6,241 nt of DNA from Clostridium sp. CAG:138. Lineage in GTDB: Bacteria > Bacillota > Clostridia > Christensenellales > CAG-138. Location: the NCBI GenBank assembly GCA_000435055.1, contig FR879720.1:72384-78624 (forward strand). Direction: 5' to 3'. The position numbers and the translations under genes are program-made. The number at the start of each line of letters is the position of its first letter. Position 1 is the first letter of the stretch. A model generated the notes under the pieces. The model did no database searches and was not told the DNA's origin. It saw only the letters and a list, made by a program, of their open reading frames with translations. Below, in pieces: positions 5,760 to 6,241 of this stretch.

Positions 5760-6241
5760 CAAAGCTTGAAGAATTGATTCAGAAACTTTGCCCAAATGGT
5801 GTTGAGCATAAGCCGTTAAATGAGGTGTCAGAAATGAAAAGAGGCACTTCGATAACTAAGAAAGATATTGTAGAGGGCGAAATACCTGTTGTTTCTGGCG
5901 GGCGAGAACCCGCATATTACTGTGATAAATATAACAGAGATGGTGAAACGATTACAGTGGCGGGAAGTGGAGCCGGTGCTGGATATGTTCAGTATTGGAC
6001 AAAGCCTATCTTTGTTTGTGATGCGTTTTCAATACAGGGAAATCCTGGGATACAAACGAAATATATATATTATTTTCTGACAAATATACAGGACTACATA
6101 TATTCAACAAAAAAAGGCGGTGGTGTACCTCATGTGCATATATCGAGCATTGAGAATGTATCTGTCCCCGTCCCACCCCTGCCGGTGCAGCGTGAAATTG
6201 TCCGCATACTGGACAATTTCACAGAGCTTACCGCAGAGCTT
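5756..6241 (+). CDS. hsdS: Type I restriction-modification specificity subunit S (partial, N-terminal 162 residues)
   Basis: HsdS recognises the two halves of the target site and holds the M and R subunits. The window contains the first target-recognition domain, from the start (MTKLEELIQKLCPNGVEHKPL) through VSEMKRGTSITKKDI, GEIPVVSGGREPAYYC (41-56) and TVAGSGAGAGYVQYW (67-81) to GGGVPHVHISSIENVSVPVP (121-140). It then enters the central conserved helical spacer at PLPVQREIVRILDNFTEL (141-158), the best family signature. The second recognition domain and terminal spacer lie beyond 6241. The start is ATG at 5756, overlapping the previous stop (ATGA), with AAGGTG five bases upstream. No internal stop is present. 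Codon composition changes sharply inside the gene: 6061-6120 has 15 of 60 G/C, while 6181-6240 has 32 of 60, the change falling at the start of the conserved spacer. The recognised DNA sequence cannot be deduced. Confidence 0.95.
   Translation, partial: MTKLEELIQKLCPNGVEHKPLNEVSEMKRGTSITKKDIVEGEIPVVSGGREPAYYCDKYNRDGETITVAGSGAGAGYVQYWTKPIFVCDAFSIQGNPGIQTKYIYYFLTNIQDYIYSTKKGGGVPHVHISSIENVSVPVPPLPVQREIVRILDNFTELTAEL

Noticed and set aside
1..6241. CRISPR array, tRNA, rRNA or insertion-sequence ends.
   Set aside because: No regularly spaced repeats, no tRNA-like or rRNA-like sequence, and no terminal inverted repeats or target duplications were found by reading both strands.

Overview
The window reads as the edge of an integrative mobile element of a Clostridia-type Bacillota (Firmicutes), probably a gut lineage (Oscillospiraceae/Lachnospiraceae-like). 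The basis is strong AGGAGG-type ribosome binding sites on almost every gene, moderate base composition (roughly 50% G+C in the backbone genes), and a gene set typical of Clostridia integrative and conjugative or mobilizable elements. Species cannot be told from the sequence.

Left half (1-2780, all minus strand, read right to left): a compact maintenance operon in the order Cys-rich VLP protein, short RepA_N-domain replication initiator, ParB-like protein, TnpW-like small protein, serine recombinase. The recombinase runs off the left edge and carries two independent lesions: a TGA stop at codon 24, just after the catalytic serine, and a one-base deletion near 203/204. It is therefore annotated as a pseudogene, and the element may no longer be able to excise by this enzyme.

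Centre (2781-3301, about 520 bases without a convincing full gene): the long 5' leader of the minus operon, with a 22-codon leader ORF that has a good ribosome binding site, mutually exclusive base pairings near its end, and a weak attenuator-like hairpin. Next to it are a strong rho-independent terminator that works only in the minus direction, and a near-consensus plus-strand promoter overlapped by an inverted repeat.

Right half (3302-6241, all plus strand): a type I restriction-modification operon starting with a small XRE-type HTH regulator, then hsdM (complete), an unrecognised 218-residue protein with one N-terminal membrane helix, and hsdS (first 162 residues). hsdM, the membrane protein and hsdS are joined by ATGA overlaps on both sides, so the unknown gene is translationally built into the restriction-modification operon. 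No hsdR is visible; it would have to lie to the right or elsewhere.

The most interesting part is the unknown membrane protein wedged between hsdM and hsdS, together with a sharp A+T-rich block that covers exactly this gene and the first target-recognition domain of HsdS and ends where the conserved central region of HsdS begins. This suggests that the accessory gene and the specificity domain may have been exchanged as one unit.
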